Both the position numbers and the translations under genes were made by a program. A DNA stretch of 64,000 nt. Source: Clostridiales bacterium (lineage in GTDB: Bacteria > Bacillota > Clostridia > Christensenellales > Borkfalkiaceae). The stretch spans positions 62,001 through 126,000 of the forward strand of contig SVHN01000005.1 of the NCBI GenBank assembly GCA_015055805.1, in the 5' to 3' direction. Positions 16,814 through 24,483 of the stretch are shown here, in pieces (within the stretch, counting starts at the first letter, position 1; the number at the start of each line of letters is the position of its first letter). Below the pieces are notes generated by a model, which searched no databases, was not told the DNA's origin, and saw nothing but the letters and a program-made list of their open reading frames with translations.

Positions 16814-18742
16814 TTACCTACGCTTGCAAAAATATACCGTGTCAATCCCTTCGCCCCTATCGTTTGGCTTTCTTATAAATTCAATAAAATCGAATTTGGA
16901 AAGTATCCTTATATGCGCGGCGTTAGTTGACCACGTTCTCGTAAATATACTGTGGTTTGGGTACAGTTGGTTAAACAAATAGTCGTACATTTGATAAGTA
17001 ACGCGCTTGCCCCTTGCCTCGGGTTTTAGCACCAAAGTCGAAAGATAGATATTAGGCAGATCGTCTTCACCTATCTCGCTTGACAAGTAGTTTTCCCTAT
17101 ACGAAACAAACCCTATTAATCCCTGTTCGTCAAACGCGCCGAGAATTTGTTGCTTATTCATCTCTTGATAATAACTTAAAAGTCCCTGTTCGCTACTCTC
17201 GGTCGCGGATAAATCGCTCTGAGTAGTTGACGTTCTTGCCGATAACGGCGGTATAAAGTCTTTGTCCGAGCCTTTAAGCATTTCTATAACGTCTCTTTTA
17301 TACGTTAATTTTTCTTGTTCAGATAAAACCCTAAACTGCATATTTTCACCTATGTATTTTTTATACGTTCTAATAGCATTGCCGTTTTTATTGACGTGTT
17401 CTTCAACAACTTCAAACCCTAATTTTTCATGTAGTTTTATGCTTGCAATATTGTCTGGTTTAATGCCTGCCGTTACCGTCTTAAATCCAACCTCTCGGGC
17501 AATCGTATAGGCTTTAAGTAAACTCTCTTTTGCGTAACCTTTGTTTCTAAACCGCTCGATAATTTCGGGCGCGACGCTGACGACGCCGTCACCGTGCCCA
17601 CACATATTGATTACACCTATAAACTCTTCGTGGTTTTTTATTAGATAAAAACGGAAAAATTCGCCCCTACACAATCGGTTTTCCGAGTCCTTTACAAGTT
17701 CTTCCCTACGCTCAAGCGATAAGTTTTTATATTCCGTTTGGTCTAACAGCTCAACGTCGCTAATTGTGATAGGCGTTAATTGTATGCAACTTTCTTTTTG
17801 TTCTTTATTCTTACTAAATAGTGTTTTTACGTCGGTTGCGGCAAGTATTCCGCATATAACGATAACGACAGCGCAACTGAGTGTTAGCGGATTTATTACG
17901 CTGGTATCGCCTAATATTACCGTGAACACTATTGCCCAAGCCGTATAAGTTATGTTTAACGCCATAGCTTTTGACGCGCCTACCTTAGCAATGGTTTTAT
18001 AATAGAAAAGGTAAGACACGGTTGCAGCAAGCGCGGCTATTGCGATAGGCAATAAAATTATACTATTGCCTTGCTCAAACGCTGATGCGGTAACTTTCCA
18101 GCCGCCAAGTACGGGCAGTAAGATTAAGCCGTATATAACGGCTGATACCGTTTGACGGATATTTAGAGCGTATTCGTTTTTTATCGATTGGTCCTTTAAG
18201 CATTTTGCAAGCACGACCGCTTCTATTCCCCAACCTAGCGCGCACATAAACGCGCCCGTTAAACCTAGCCAAAAGTTTTGAACGTCAAGCGTCGGCGAAT
18301 AACTAAGCCCATAAACACCGAATAGAGTTAATAATAGAAAGATCCATTGATACCATTTAACGCGTTCTTTTAGGAACACGCACGCTAGGACCGTACCGAT
18401 AGCAGGATAAACCGCGCTTGCTACCGCCCCGACCGACGCGCCCATATAATTTACCGCCAAGACGTAACCCGTCATACCGATAGGACCACCTATGGCTGAC
18501 GCGACGATTAACCATTTCACGTTAGGGTTTTTAAATACGCTAAAAAGGTTTTTTATATTTCCCCTTACCGCATTAAAAATAAAGGTGAAAACGGCAGAAA
18601 AGGCGTCGTGCAAAAAAGTAGCGGCAAACGGTGCTAAAAACATTGCCTCTTCCGGTGTAATCATGGGCATCATACCCATTGCGATACCTAGAACCACCGT
18701 TTCGATTGCCCAAGTAACGCCTGCAAAAATTCCCGTAACCAT
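16814..18742 (-). CDS. EamA-type transporter fused to two GNAT acetyltransferases
   Basis: The 642-residue protein has three parts. Residues 1-300 form about ten membrane helices of the drug/metabolite transporter (EamA) type (GGPIGMTGYVLAVNYMGASV, KVGASKAMALNITYTAWAIV). Residues about 315-470 form a GNAT domain (ERFRNKGYAKESLLKAY, IKLHEKLGFEVVEEHV). Residues about 475-640 form a second GNAT domain (TLVLKPEARGKRVTYQMYDY). It follows a HAD gene at 9 bp. The fusion suggests that a transported amine or amino compound is acetylated, which is inference. Such triple fusions are unusual. Confidence 0.85.
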   Translation of the reverse strand: MVTGIFAGVTWAIETVVLGIAMGMMPMITPEEAMFLAPFAATFLHDAFSAVFTFIFNAVRGNIKNLFSVFKNPNVKWLIVASAIGGPIGMTGYVLAVNYMGASVGAVASAVYPAIGTVLACVFLKERVKWYQWIFLLLTLFGVYGLSYSPTLDVQNFWLGLTGAFMCALGWGIEAVVLAKCLKDQSIKNEYALNIRQTVSAVIYGLILLPVLGGWKVTASAFEQGNSIILLPIAIAALAATVSYLFYYKTIAKVGASKAMALNITYTAWAIVFTVILGDTSVINPLTLSCAVVIVICGILAATDVKTLFSKNKEQKESCIQLTPITISDVELLDQTEYKNLSLERREELVKDSENRLCRGEFFRFYLIKNHEEFIGVINMCGHGDGVVSVAPEIIERFRNKGYAKESLLKAYTIAREVGFKTVTAGIKPDNIASIKLHEKLGFEVVEEHVNKNGNAIRTYKKYIGENMQFRVLSEQEKLTYKRDVIEMLKGSDKDFIPPLSARTSTTQSDLSATESSEQGLLSYYQEMNKQQILGAFDEQGLIGFVSYRENYLSSEIGEDDLPNIYLSTLVLKPEARGKRVTYQMYDYLFNQLYPNHSIFTRTWSTNAAHIRILSKFDFIEFIRKPNDRGEGIDTVYFCKRR

Positions 18743-18751
18743 TTCCGTCCC

Positions 18752-19465
18752 CTATTTAACCACGCTTAAAAGTTCGGATATGCTCTTTATAACCTTATCC
18801 GCATACGGCAAAAGTTTTTCTCTGTTTTCCTTAGTCTTATAAAGTCCGAAAACCTTTATTCCTGCGCTGCGCGCAAACTTAACGTCGGTCATTGTGTCGC
18901 CCACCATAACGACGTTTTCTTTATCAATATTGAACTCTTTGCAAAATTCTAATGCTGCATCGGGGTTGGGCTTTACTGGTGTTTTTCCGTCGTCTGTATA
19001 AATCTTATCAAACATCTCGTAAACGCCAAGCGATTTTAAGCATTTTTCGGTGATAAGAAGATTGTCCGTGGTCACCACCGCAAGTTTTACGCCCATTTCT
19101 TTCAACCTAGATAAAATATCAAAAAGATCGCCACAAGTCGGCTTAATTTCCCCTGCGCCAGAATTTTCGTTATACGCGCTAACTACCGCAGTAGTAACTT
19201 CTTGACGAGAAAAGTTATACCCACGGCTTGACAAAATATCGTATAAGATATCACCCATTTGAGCGTAAGTGCCTTTACATAAAACGCCGTCGATATCGGT
19301 TATTCCTTTATTGACGCCGTATGCCGACAGAACCTCTTCTACCGATACGTTTTCCGCCAAAAACTCTGCCAACACCGACGAGATCGCCTTGACCGAAACG
19401 TTTACCCAAAACGCGTCGAAATCTAGTAGCGTTCCGTCTTTGTCGAAAATCACAGCCTTTATCAT
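18752..19465 (-). CDS. HAD-family phosphatase
   Basis: The 237-residue protein has all HAD motifs: AVIFDKDGTLLDFD (nucleophile and acid Asp), a Thr in LAVVTTDN, Lys in KPNPDAALEFCKEF, and VMVGDTMTDVKFARSAG. The helical cap between motifs I and II places it with phosphoglycolate phosphatase-like enzymes. The substrate is unknown. Its own promoter lies at 19494-19523, and the transporter-GNAT gene follows at 9 bp in the same operon. Confidence 0.88.
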   Translation of the reverse strand: MIKAVIFDKDGTLLDFDAFWVNVSVKAISSVLAEFLAENVSVEEVLSAYGVNKGITDIDGVLCKGTYAQMGDILYDILSSRGYNFSRQEVTTAVVSAYNENSGAGEIKPTCGDLFDILSRLKEMGVKLAVVTTDNLLITEKCLKSLGVYEMFDKIYTDDGKTPVKPNPDAALEFCKEFNIDKENVVMVGDTMTDVKFARSAGIKVFGLYKTKENREKLLPYADKVIKSISELLSVVK

Positions 19466-19493
19466 ACCGACACCCCTTTTTGCAATTTAGATC

Positions 19494-19523
19494 ATTATAT
19501 CACACGAGAATTTATAAAGTCAA
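19494..19523 (-). promoter_or_regulatory. Promoter of the HAD/transporter operon
   Basis: On the minus strand TTGACT (19518-19523) and TATAAT (19494-19499) are 18 bp apart. They lie directly downstream of the hairpin CCTGAAAGAA/TTCTTTCAGG, which closes the preceding operon. Confidence 0.65.
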
Positions 19524-19579
19524 AGCCTGAAAGAATTTTTCTTCTTTCAGGCCTATGTACAATTCGCGTTGTTTTTTAG

Positions 19580-21013
19580 TTATTCGGCTTTTTGGGTTTG
19601 ATAAACTTTTCTCTGCCCGTGTCCGCCAAAAATATTCCAAGTGCCTACGCCTAACCTTTGCAACAACGCAACCCTTTCTTCCGAACACAGTTTAGCGTTG
19701 GTATCCACCGAAGTCATTAGTATAGGCGCGTACTTATTGTATTCAAACTGTCCTTCGGTCAAGCCGTTTAGGTTTATAAAAACGTCGCCTGTAAAAGCTA
19801 GTTTATGCGTATAGTCAATAAGGATTATTTCACCCGACAAATGCCCGCCCTTGCCTTCGTAGACTTCAAAATCAAGTTCACCGATACTGTAAAATCCTAT
19901 CTGTTCTAAGTCGGCTTTTAAACTTGACCTATTCCACGCAGGGCGCAATTTATCTTTATCTACGGGTTGATACCCAGTCAACGCCTTGCAGATATTAACG
20001 TACGGTTTATGTAAGGGATTATTTTCTCTGAACCCGTCTTTATTATCGGATTCGTTAGATAAACACTCAGCCGTTCTTTGACTGGTTATAACTTCTTTAA
20101 ACTCGTTCAAAAGTCCAGCGTGGTCAACGTCTGCGTGCGTTAATATTATCTTCTCGTCTGCAAAATCTGTTAGGATTTTTTTGAAGATATCCAGCATTTC
20201 AGTTCTGTAACAAGCATAACCCGAATCAACGAAAACCCTTTCGCCCATGCTTTCTATAATAGCCGTATTACTTCCGCAGTCAGGCTCTATCAAAATAATC
20301 TTGGTGTTTTCGGTAACCGCGTATTCGGTAATTCTCGGCTTAAAGTTTTCGCCCTTACAACGCGCAAGAAGTTCTGCAAACTTACTTATGCTGTCGAACG
20401 TTTTATAGGGTGATAGACCTTGTTCGTCAAGCGTTTGCATTGCGAGATTTACGTTCACTAGTAAGTCGTTCTTGCCTGACTTTGAAAGACCTGCTATCTT
20501 TACCAGTCCGTCCACGTAAGAATTATAAAAAATACTGTTATCAAAGTTCTTTTCTGCGTTATTATAGTTTATAACTCTAACTCGGCACAACTTTTCGGCT
20601 TGCGATAAAAAGTCGGTCAAGGTAGCCGTATCGCTTACGTATAGTCCCATCTTAAAGAATTGATACCCACTACCGTTTTCTTGCGAACTTATGTACGATA
20701 TGTTAAAACTGAACTTGCTTATAAGTTCCAAAACCCCAGTAACGCTACCGGGGCGATCTTCCAAACGAAATTCTAGCAAAACTACTTTGCTATTCTCTTC
20801 GCCGTTTGAAAGATACCCTATTGCCTTTAATCGCTCGTCCGCTAACTTTAATCTATCCTTATCGCCGTCAACTTCGATAAACAAAGTATGCGAATCCACC
20901 GCTTTATTGTAACTTACTCTGGTAACGTTTATTCCGAGTTCGGAAAAACATCTGCTGGCTTTCAAAAACGCACCTATATGATTAGGCATATTCGTAACGT
21001 ACGTCTTTTTCAT
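19580..21013 (-). CDS. ACT-ACT-metallo-beta-lactamase fusion protein
   Basis: The 477-residue protein begins with two ACT-type domains (about 1-70 and 75-150; MPNHIGAFLKASRCFSELGI and EFRLEDRPGSVTGVLELISK). Such domains bind amino acids. A linker is followed by a metallo-beta-lactamase fold (about 235-470) with the HADVDHAG metal motif, GKGGHLSGE and LAFTGDVFINL. It follows the T-box-controlled acyl-CoA synthetase gene by 15 bp in the same transcript. A hydrolase (perhaps a thioesterase) controlled by amino acid binding fits, but that is inference. I do not know a characterised homologue. Confidence 0.8.
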   Translation of the reverse strand: MKKTYVTNMPNHIGAFLKASRCFSELGINVTRVSYNKAVDSHTLFIEVDGDKDRLKLADERLKAIGYLSNGEENSKVVLLEFRLEDRPGSVTGVLELISKFSFNISYISSQENGSGYQFFKMGLYVSDTATLTDFLSQAEKLCRVRVINYNNAEKNFDNSIFYNSYVDGLVKIAGLSKSGKNDLLVNVNLAMQTLDEQGLSPYKTFDSISKFAELLARCKGENFKPRITEYAVTENTKIILIEPDCGSNTAIIESMGERVFVDSGYACYRTEMLDIFKKILTDFADEKIILTHADVDHAGLLNEFKEVITSQRTAECLSNESDNKDGFRENNPLHKPYVNICKALTGYQPVDKDKLRPAWNRSSLKADLEQIGFYSIGELDFEVYEGKGGHLSGEIILIDYTHKLAFTGDVFINLNGLTEGQFEYNKYAPILMTSVDTNAKLCSEERVALLQRLGVGTWNIFGGHGQRKVYQTQKAE

Positions 21014-21028
21014 AGCCGTTCGCCCCGA

Positions 21029-23296
21029 TTATAATTTGTTTCTCTGTATCTTGCCGCTTATAGTCTTGGGCAATTCGTCGCGGAACACGACCACTCTAGG
21101 ATATTTATAGGGCGCGGTGTGGTCTTTGACGTATTTTTGTATTTCTTTCTTTAACTCTTCGCTAGGAACAGTACCCTTGGTTAAGACTATGCTTGCTTTA
21201 ACCACCTGTCCACGAACTTCGTCGGGAACGGCTGAAACACCACACTCTAAGACGTAAGGAAGTTCCATGATTACGCTCTCGATTTCAAACGGTCCTATGC
21301 GGTAACCGCTGGACTTGATAACGTCGTCAACACGTCCAACGTACCAAAAATATCCGTCTTCGTCACGCCAAGCGGTATCACCCGTGTGATACAAGCCGTC
21401 GTGCCATGCCTCGTTGGTTTTTTCGGCGTCGCGATAATATTCTCTAAACAAACCGCAAGGTACGCTCTTGTCGGTGTGGATAACGATTTCACCGACTTCA
21501 CCCGCGGGAACGCTATTTCCGTCGCTATCAACAACGTCGACGTCGTACTGCGGATTTGCTTTACCCATTGCGCCGATTTTCGGGGTAGTGCCGTAAAGGT
21601 TAGCGATTGCAAGCGTGGTTTCGGTCTGACCGAATCCTTCCATTATTTCAAGACCGGTTGCAGCCTTAAACTGATTGAACACTTCAGGGTTTAACGCCTC
21701 GCCTGCCGTCGTCATGTGATGTATGGACGAAAGGTCGAATTTAGAAAGGTCGCCACGGATAAGCATTCTTAGCATTGTGGGCGGAGCGCAGAAAGTAGTT
21801 ATGTTGTACTCTGCGAACATAGGCAATATATCGTTTTCGTCAAACTTGTCGAAGTCGTAAACGAATACCGCGCCTTCACACAGCCATTGACCGTAGAGTT
21901 TGCCCCAAAGTGATTTACCCCAACCGGTATCAGAGATGGTAAGGTGCAAGCCGTCACGCTCACAGCAATGCCAGTATTTTGCAGTTACGAAATGTCCTAA
22001 CGCATAGGTGTGTTTATGCGCAGCCATTTTAGGATTGCCGGTAGTGCCCGACGTAAAGAACATAAGCGCAACTTCGTCGCCTTGAGAACAGCCTTCGCTG
22101 CGCTCGAATTTACCCGAGAAAAGGGCGTATTCTTTATCAAAGTCGTGCCAACCTTCTTTTGCGCCGCCTACCATAACGAGTTTTTCTACCTGCGGACATT
22201 TTTTAGCCGCGCTTTCTGCAAAGGTGTAGGTGTCGCCGTCGGCGGTACATACGATTGCTTTTACGCCTGCTGAATTATATCTGTATTCAAAGTCGTGTTC
22301 TTTAAGTTGGTTGGTTGCAGGGATTGCAACTGCGCCGAGTTTATGAAGCGCAACCATGCAGAACCAAAACTGATAATGACGCTTAAGAACAAGCATAACC
22401 TTGTCGCCGCGCTTTATACCGAGCGAAGTGAAGTAGTTGGCTACTTGGTTGCTTGCGCGCTTTATATCTTTAAATGTAAAGCGTCTTTCCACTTTGTTTT
22501 TGTCAAGGTGGAGCATTGCGAGTTTTTCGGGATACTTCTCTGCAATTTTATCAACGATATCAAAACCAAAGTTAAAGGTTTCGGTGTTTTTGAACTTGAT
22601 GCTTTCAAGTTGACCGTTAGCGTTTTCTTTTACGTCAACGAATTTTTCGCAAACGAGTTTTTCACTCTTCTTTGCCGCCATAACGCTCTTTCTAACGACC
22701 GTTTCAGCCGAATTATCCCCCGACATAACTACCGCGCAGAAAACGCAGTCCTTTCCGTCAACGGCAATCATACCGTGCGGCGTGGAAGAATTATAGTAGA
22801 TGCTGTCGCCTTCTTCTAATACTTCAACGTGATCACCTACCTGAACTTTAAGCTTACCGCTTAAAACAAGGTCGAACTCTTGACCTGAGTGTGTGGTTAA
22901 GTGGATAGGCTTGTTTTGCTGGCTTGCATTGTATTCATACTTAACGTAATACGGCTCTGCGAGTTTATCCTTAAATTTTGGCGCAAGGTTAGCAATGTTG
23001 ATGCCGTCTTCTTTTGCCGTATCTTGACCTTGACCTTTTCTAGTAACGGTATAGGTCGAAAGTTTAGCAGAACTTCCTTCTAAAAGTTCGGTCATTTCAA
23101 CGCCGAACGAAAGGGCGCATTTGTGGATAAACGAGAAAGGTATATCTACTTTTCCGCTTTCATACGAAAGATAGGTCGTTTCGTCGACGTCAGTCTTTTC
23201 AGTCATCTCTTTAACGGAAAATCCCATAATTTCACGCAACTCCTTAATTCGCGTTGCGATCTCCGATAACTGATTTAAAGTGTTGAATGTGTTCAT
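21029..23296 (-). CDS. HTH-cupin-AMP-forming acyl-CoA synthetase fusion
   Basis: The 755-residue protein has an XRE-type HTH (about 12-66; IMGFSVKEMTEKTDVDETTY), a cupin (about 120-190; GQEFDLVLSGKLKVQVGDHV, EEGDSIYYNSSTPHG) and a full adenylate-forming domain (about 240-755). The last shows MFFTSGTTGNPKMAAH (P-loop), GFGQTETT, GLYHTGDTAWRDEDGYFWYV, GRVDDVIKSSGYRIG and the catalytic Lys in PKTISGKIQR. It resembles medium/short branched acyl-CoA synthetases (MACS). A T-box riboswitch and a consensus promoter precede it, and AAGGAGG precedes the ATG. Activation of a branched-chain or aromatic acid during amino acid shortage is the likely role. Confidence 0.88.
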   Translation of the reverse strand: MNTFNTLNQLSEIATRIKELREIMGFSVKEMTEKTDVDETTYLSYESGKVDIPFSFIHKCALSFGVEMTELLEGSSAKLSTYTVTRKGQGQDTAKEDGINIANLAPKFKDKLAEPYYVKYEYNASQQNKPIHLTTHSGQEFDLVLSGKLKVQVGDHVEVLEEGDSIYYNSSTPHGMIAVDGKDCVFCAVVMSGDNSAETVVRKSVMAAKKSEKLVCEKFVDVKENANGQLESIKFKNTETFNFGFDIVDKIAEKYPEKLAMLHLDKNKVERRFTFKDIKRASNQVANYFTSLGIKRGDKVMLVLKRHYQFWFCMVALHKLGAVAIPATNQLKEHDFEYRYNSAGVKAIVCTADGDTYTFAESAAKKCPQVEKLVMVGGAKEGWHDFDKEYALFSGKFERSEGCSQGDEVALMFFTSGTTGNPKMAAHKHTYALGHFVTAKYWHCCERDGLHLTISDTGWGKSLWGKLYGQWLCEGAVFVYDFDKFDENDILPMFAEYNITTFCAPPTMLRMLIRGDLSKFDLSSIHHMTTAGEALNPEVFNQFKAATGLEIMEGFGQTETTLAIANLYGTTPKIGAMGKANPQYDVDVVDSDGNSVPAGEVGEIVIHTDKSVPCGLFREYYRDAEKTNEAWHDGLYHTGDTAWRDEDGYFWYVGRVDDVIKSSGYRIGPFEIESVIMELPYVLECGVSAVPDEVRGQVVKASIVLTKGTVPSEELKKEIQKYVKDHTAPYKYPRVVVFRDELPKTISGKIQRNKL

Positions 23297-23328
23297 GGTT
23301 AACTACCTCCTTAAAAATTTTATAAAAT

Positions 23329-23590
23329 AAAAAAATTCGTCTCAAATTCTCTTGAGACGAATGCTTATGCACACGCGGTACCACTCAAATTGTAGAAAAC
23401 TCTACCACCTTCAGAGCCCATCAGCCCCTATGCACTAACGTAGCCAACACGGGAAATGCCTACTAAAGTAAAACTCTTTGGGACTTCCAGCTCAGAAGTG
23501 ATAGGTCGTTAAGAAATAATTACACCGATTTACACCAACCATCGGCTCTCTGCGATAATCCGTTTCTTGACCGTCTTCGTCATTGCCTTT
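23329..23590 (-). ncRNA. T-box riboswitch, specifier probably AUC (Ile)
   Basis: On the minus strand the leader has the stem I landmarks AGAGAG (AG bulge) followed by GATGGTTGGTG (distal loop), then a specifier loop, the K-turn TGAG, and the conserved T-box GAGTGGTACCGCG (23374-23386). A strong terminator ATTCGTCTCAA/TTGAGACGAAT with a T run follows (23329-23362). Folding by hand pairs GAAG with CTTC and AAGAAA with TTTCTT, which leaves ATC (23500-23502) followed by A as the best specifier. The TGGT of the T-box bulge fits a tRNA ending in ACCA, as tRNA-Ile does. Uncharged tRNA should therefore switch on the acyl-CoA synthetase operon. Confidence 0.88.
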
Positions 23591-23603
23591 GTATTTTTTC
23601 TAA

Positions 23604-23632
23604 ATTATAATCCTATGTTTTTTATTTGTCAA
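23604..23632 (-). promoter_or_regulatory. Promoter of the T-box operon
   Basis: Perfect consensus TTGACA (23627-23632), 17-bp spacer, TATAAT (23604-23609) on the minus strand, directly upstream of the T-box leader. A consensus promoter with control left to the riboswitch is the usual T-box arrangement. Confidence 0.85.
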
Positions 23633-23687
23633 CGATTTTTTAAAACTTTTTTAAATTTTTTTGTTTTAGTGTCCTTTCTTTTACCTA

Positions 23688-23706
23688 TCAGGCTCATAAC
23701 CCGAAG
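23688..23706 (+). repeat. tRNA-fMet anticodon-arm fragment
   Basis: TCAGGCTCATAACCCGAAG matches 18 of 19 bases of the anticodon arm (loop CTCATAA) of the intact tRNA-fMet at 43831-43908, but on the opposite strand. Flanking sequence does not continue the tRNA. It sits at the junction between core-like DNA and the accessory block, which suggests an old recombination or integration scar. Confidence 0.6.
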
Positions 23707-23735
23707 ACTAAGAAAATCTCAATTCTTCTCATAAC

Positions 23736-23770
23736 AAAACGAAAAACACCAACCGTTTGGTTGATGTTTT
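23736..23770 (-). terminator. Terminator downstream of the exonuclease gene
   Basis: On the minus strand the stem AACATCAACC/GGTTGGTGTT is followed by TTTCGTTTTG. Confidence 0.7.
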
Positions 23771-23810
23771 CTTTTTGGTCGCACGGCTGGTGAACCAGCA
23801 GAGCCGTCTC

Positions 23811-24332
23811 TTAGAGATACTTAAAATCTCCGTTAATAAATTTTAATAATTGTTCTGCAAGATAAACCGTTTCATATTCATATCCACTATCTAAAAACTC
23901 CAAATAAAACCCTGCCCCACATTTACTGTGCAAAAACAGACTTATTACGTCATAATACTGCTTCTTTGGAAGGTCAAGTTCTACACCAGCCTTTTCCCCA
24001 TAATACGATAGAAAGTCGTTATCAAACTCACTATTACTTGAATAAACACAATATCCACTACAAAATTCTTTTAGTTTTTCTAGCACTTGTTTTATTGTCG
24101 GCGCTCCTTTTAACATATCGTCAGTTATACCTGTAAGGTCTATCGTTTTTTTATCTAGAAGTTCCTTGCACTCTACAAACGAAGAAAACGTTTCGCCTAT
24201 TTTTCCGTTTTCTATCTTTGTTGCATCTATTCTTAAAATTCGAGCAGGTTTTTCTCCTTCTTCTACGCAATAACGCCCATTCGTTTCAACATCTACAATT
24301 ACCAACTTTTTATTTTCAATTAACCTTTTCAT
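23811..24332 (-). CDS. DnaQ-like 3'-5' exonuclease domain protein
   Basis: The 173-residue protein has exonuclease motif I (VIVDVETNG, Asp and Glu), the helix DLTGITDDMLKGAPT, and motif II NSEFDNDFL. In motif III the usual HxxxxD appears as YEYETVYLAEQLLKF, with Tyr in place of His, so activity may be lost or altered. It is small and has a good ribosome site (GGAAAGGAG). The neighbours are accessory nucleic-acid genes. A role in repair, phage defence or an island is possible; no specific system is recognised. Confidence 0.72.
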   Translation of the reverse strand: MKRLIENKKLVIVDVETNGRYCVEEGEKPARILRIDATKIENGKIGETFSSFVECKELLDKKTIDLTGITDDMLKGAPTIKQVLEKLKEFCSGYCVYSSNSEFDNDFLSYYGEKAGVELDLPKKQYYDVISLFLHSKCGAGFYLEFLDSGYEYETVYLAEQLLKFINGDFKYL

Positions 24333-24367
24333 TTTTATTTCTCCTTTCCATACATATTTGCTTCATT

Positions 24368-24482
24368 TTATAACCTATAGTAAATATAACTCATTTTTTC
24401 AAGGTCGTCAAGTGCTTTTCTTGCTTTCGTATAGCTTTCGCCCGTATTCCTTTCCACACAAAAGTCGTTAACTCGCCCTACT
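24368..24482 (-). pseudogene. Short C-terminal coding remnant
   Basis: Between the beta-CASP gene and the exonuclease gene one frame reads KVGRVNDFCVERNTGES and KARKALDDLEKMSYIYYRL before TAA (24368-24370). It has no start codon or ribosome site and looks like the tail of a lost small gene. I cannot assign a family. Confidence 0.3.
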
Positions 24483-24483
24483 T

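Noticed and set aside
22295-22819. 174-codon plus-strand frame opposite the acyl-CoA synthetase
   Set aside because: No ribosome site or motif; the minus strand has unambiguous adenylation motifs.
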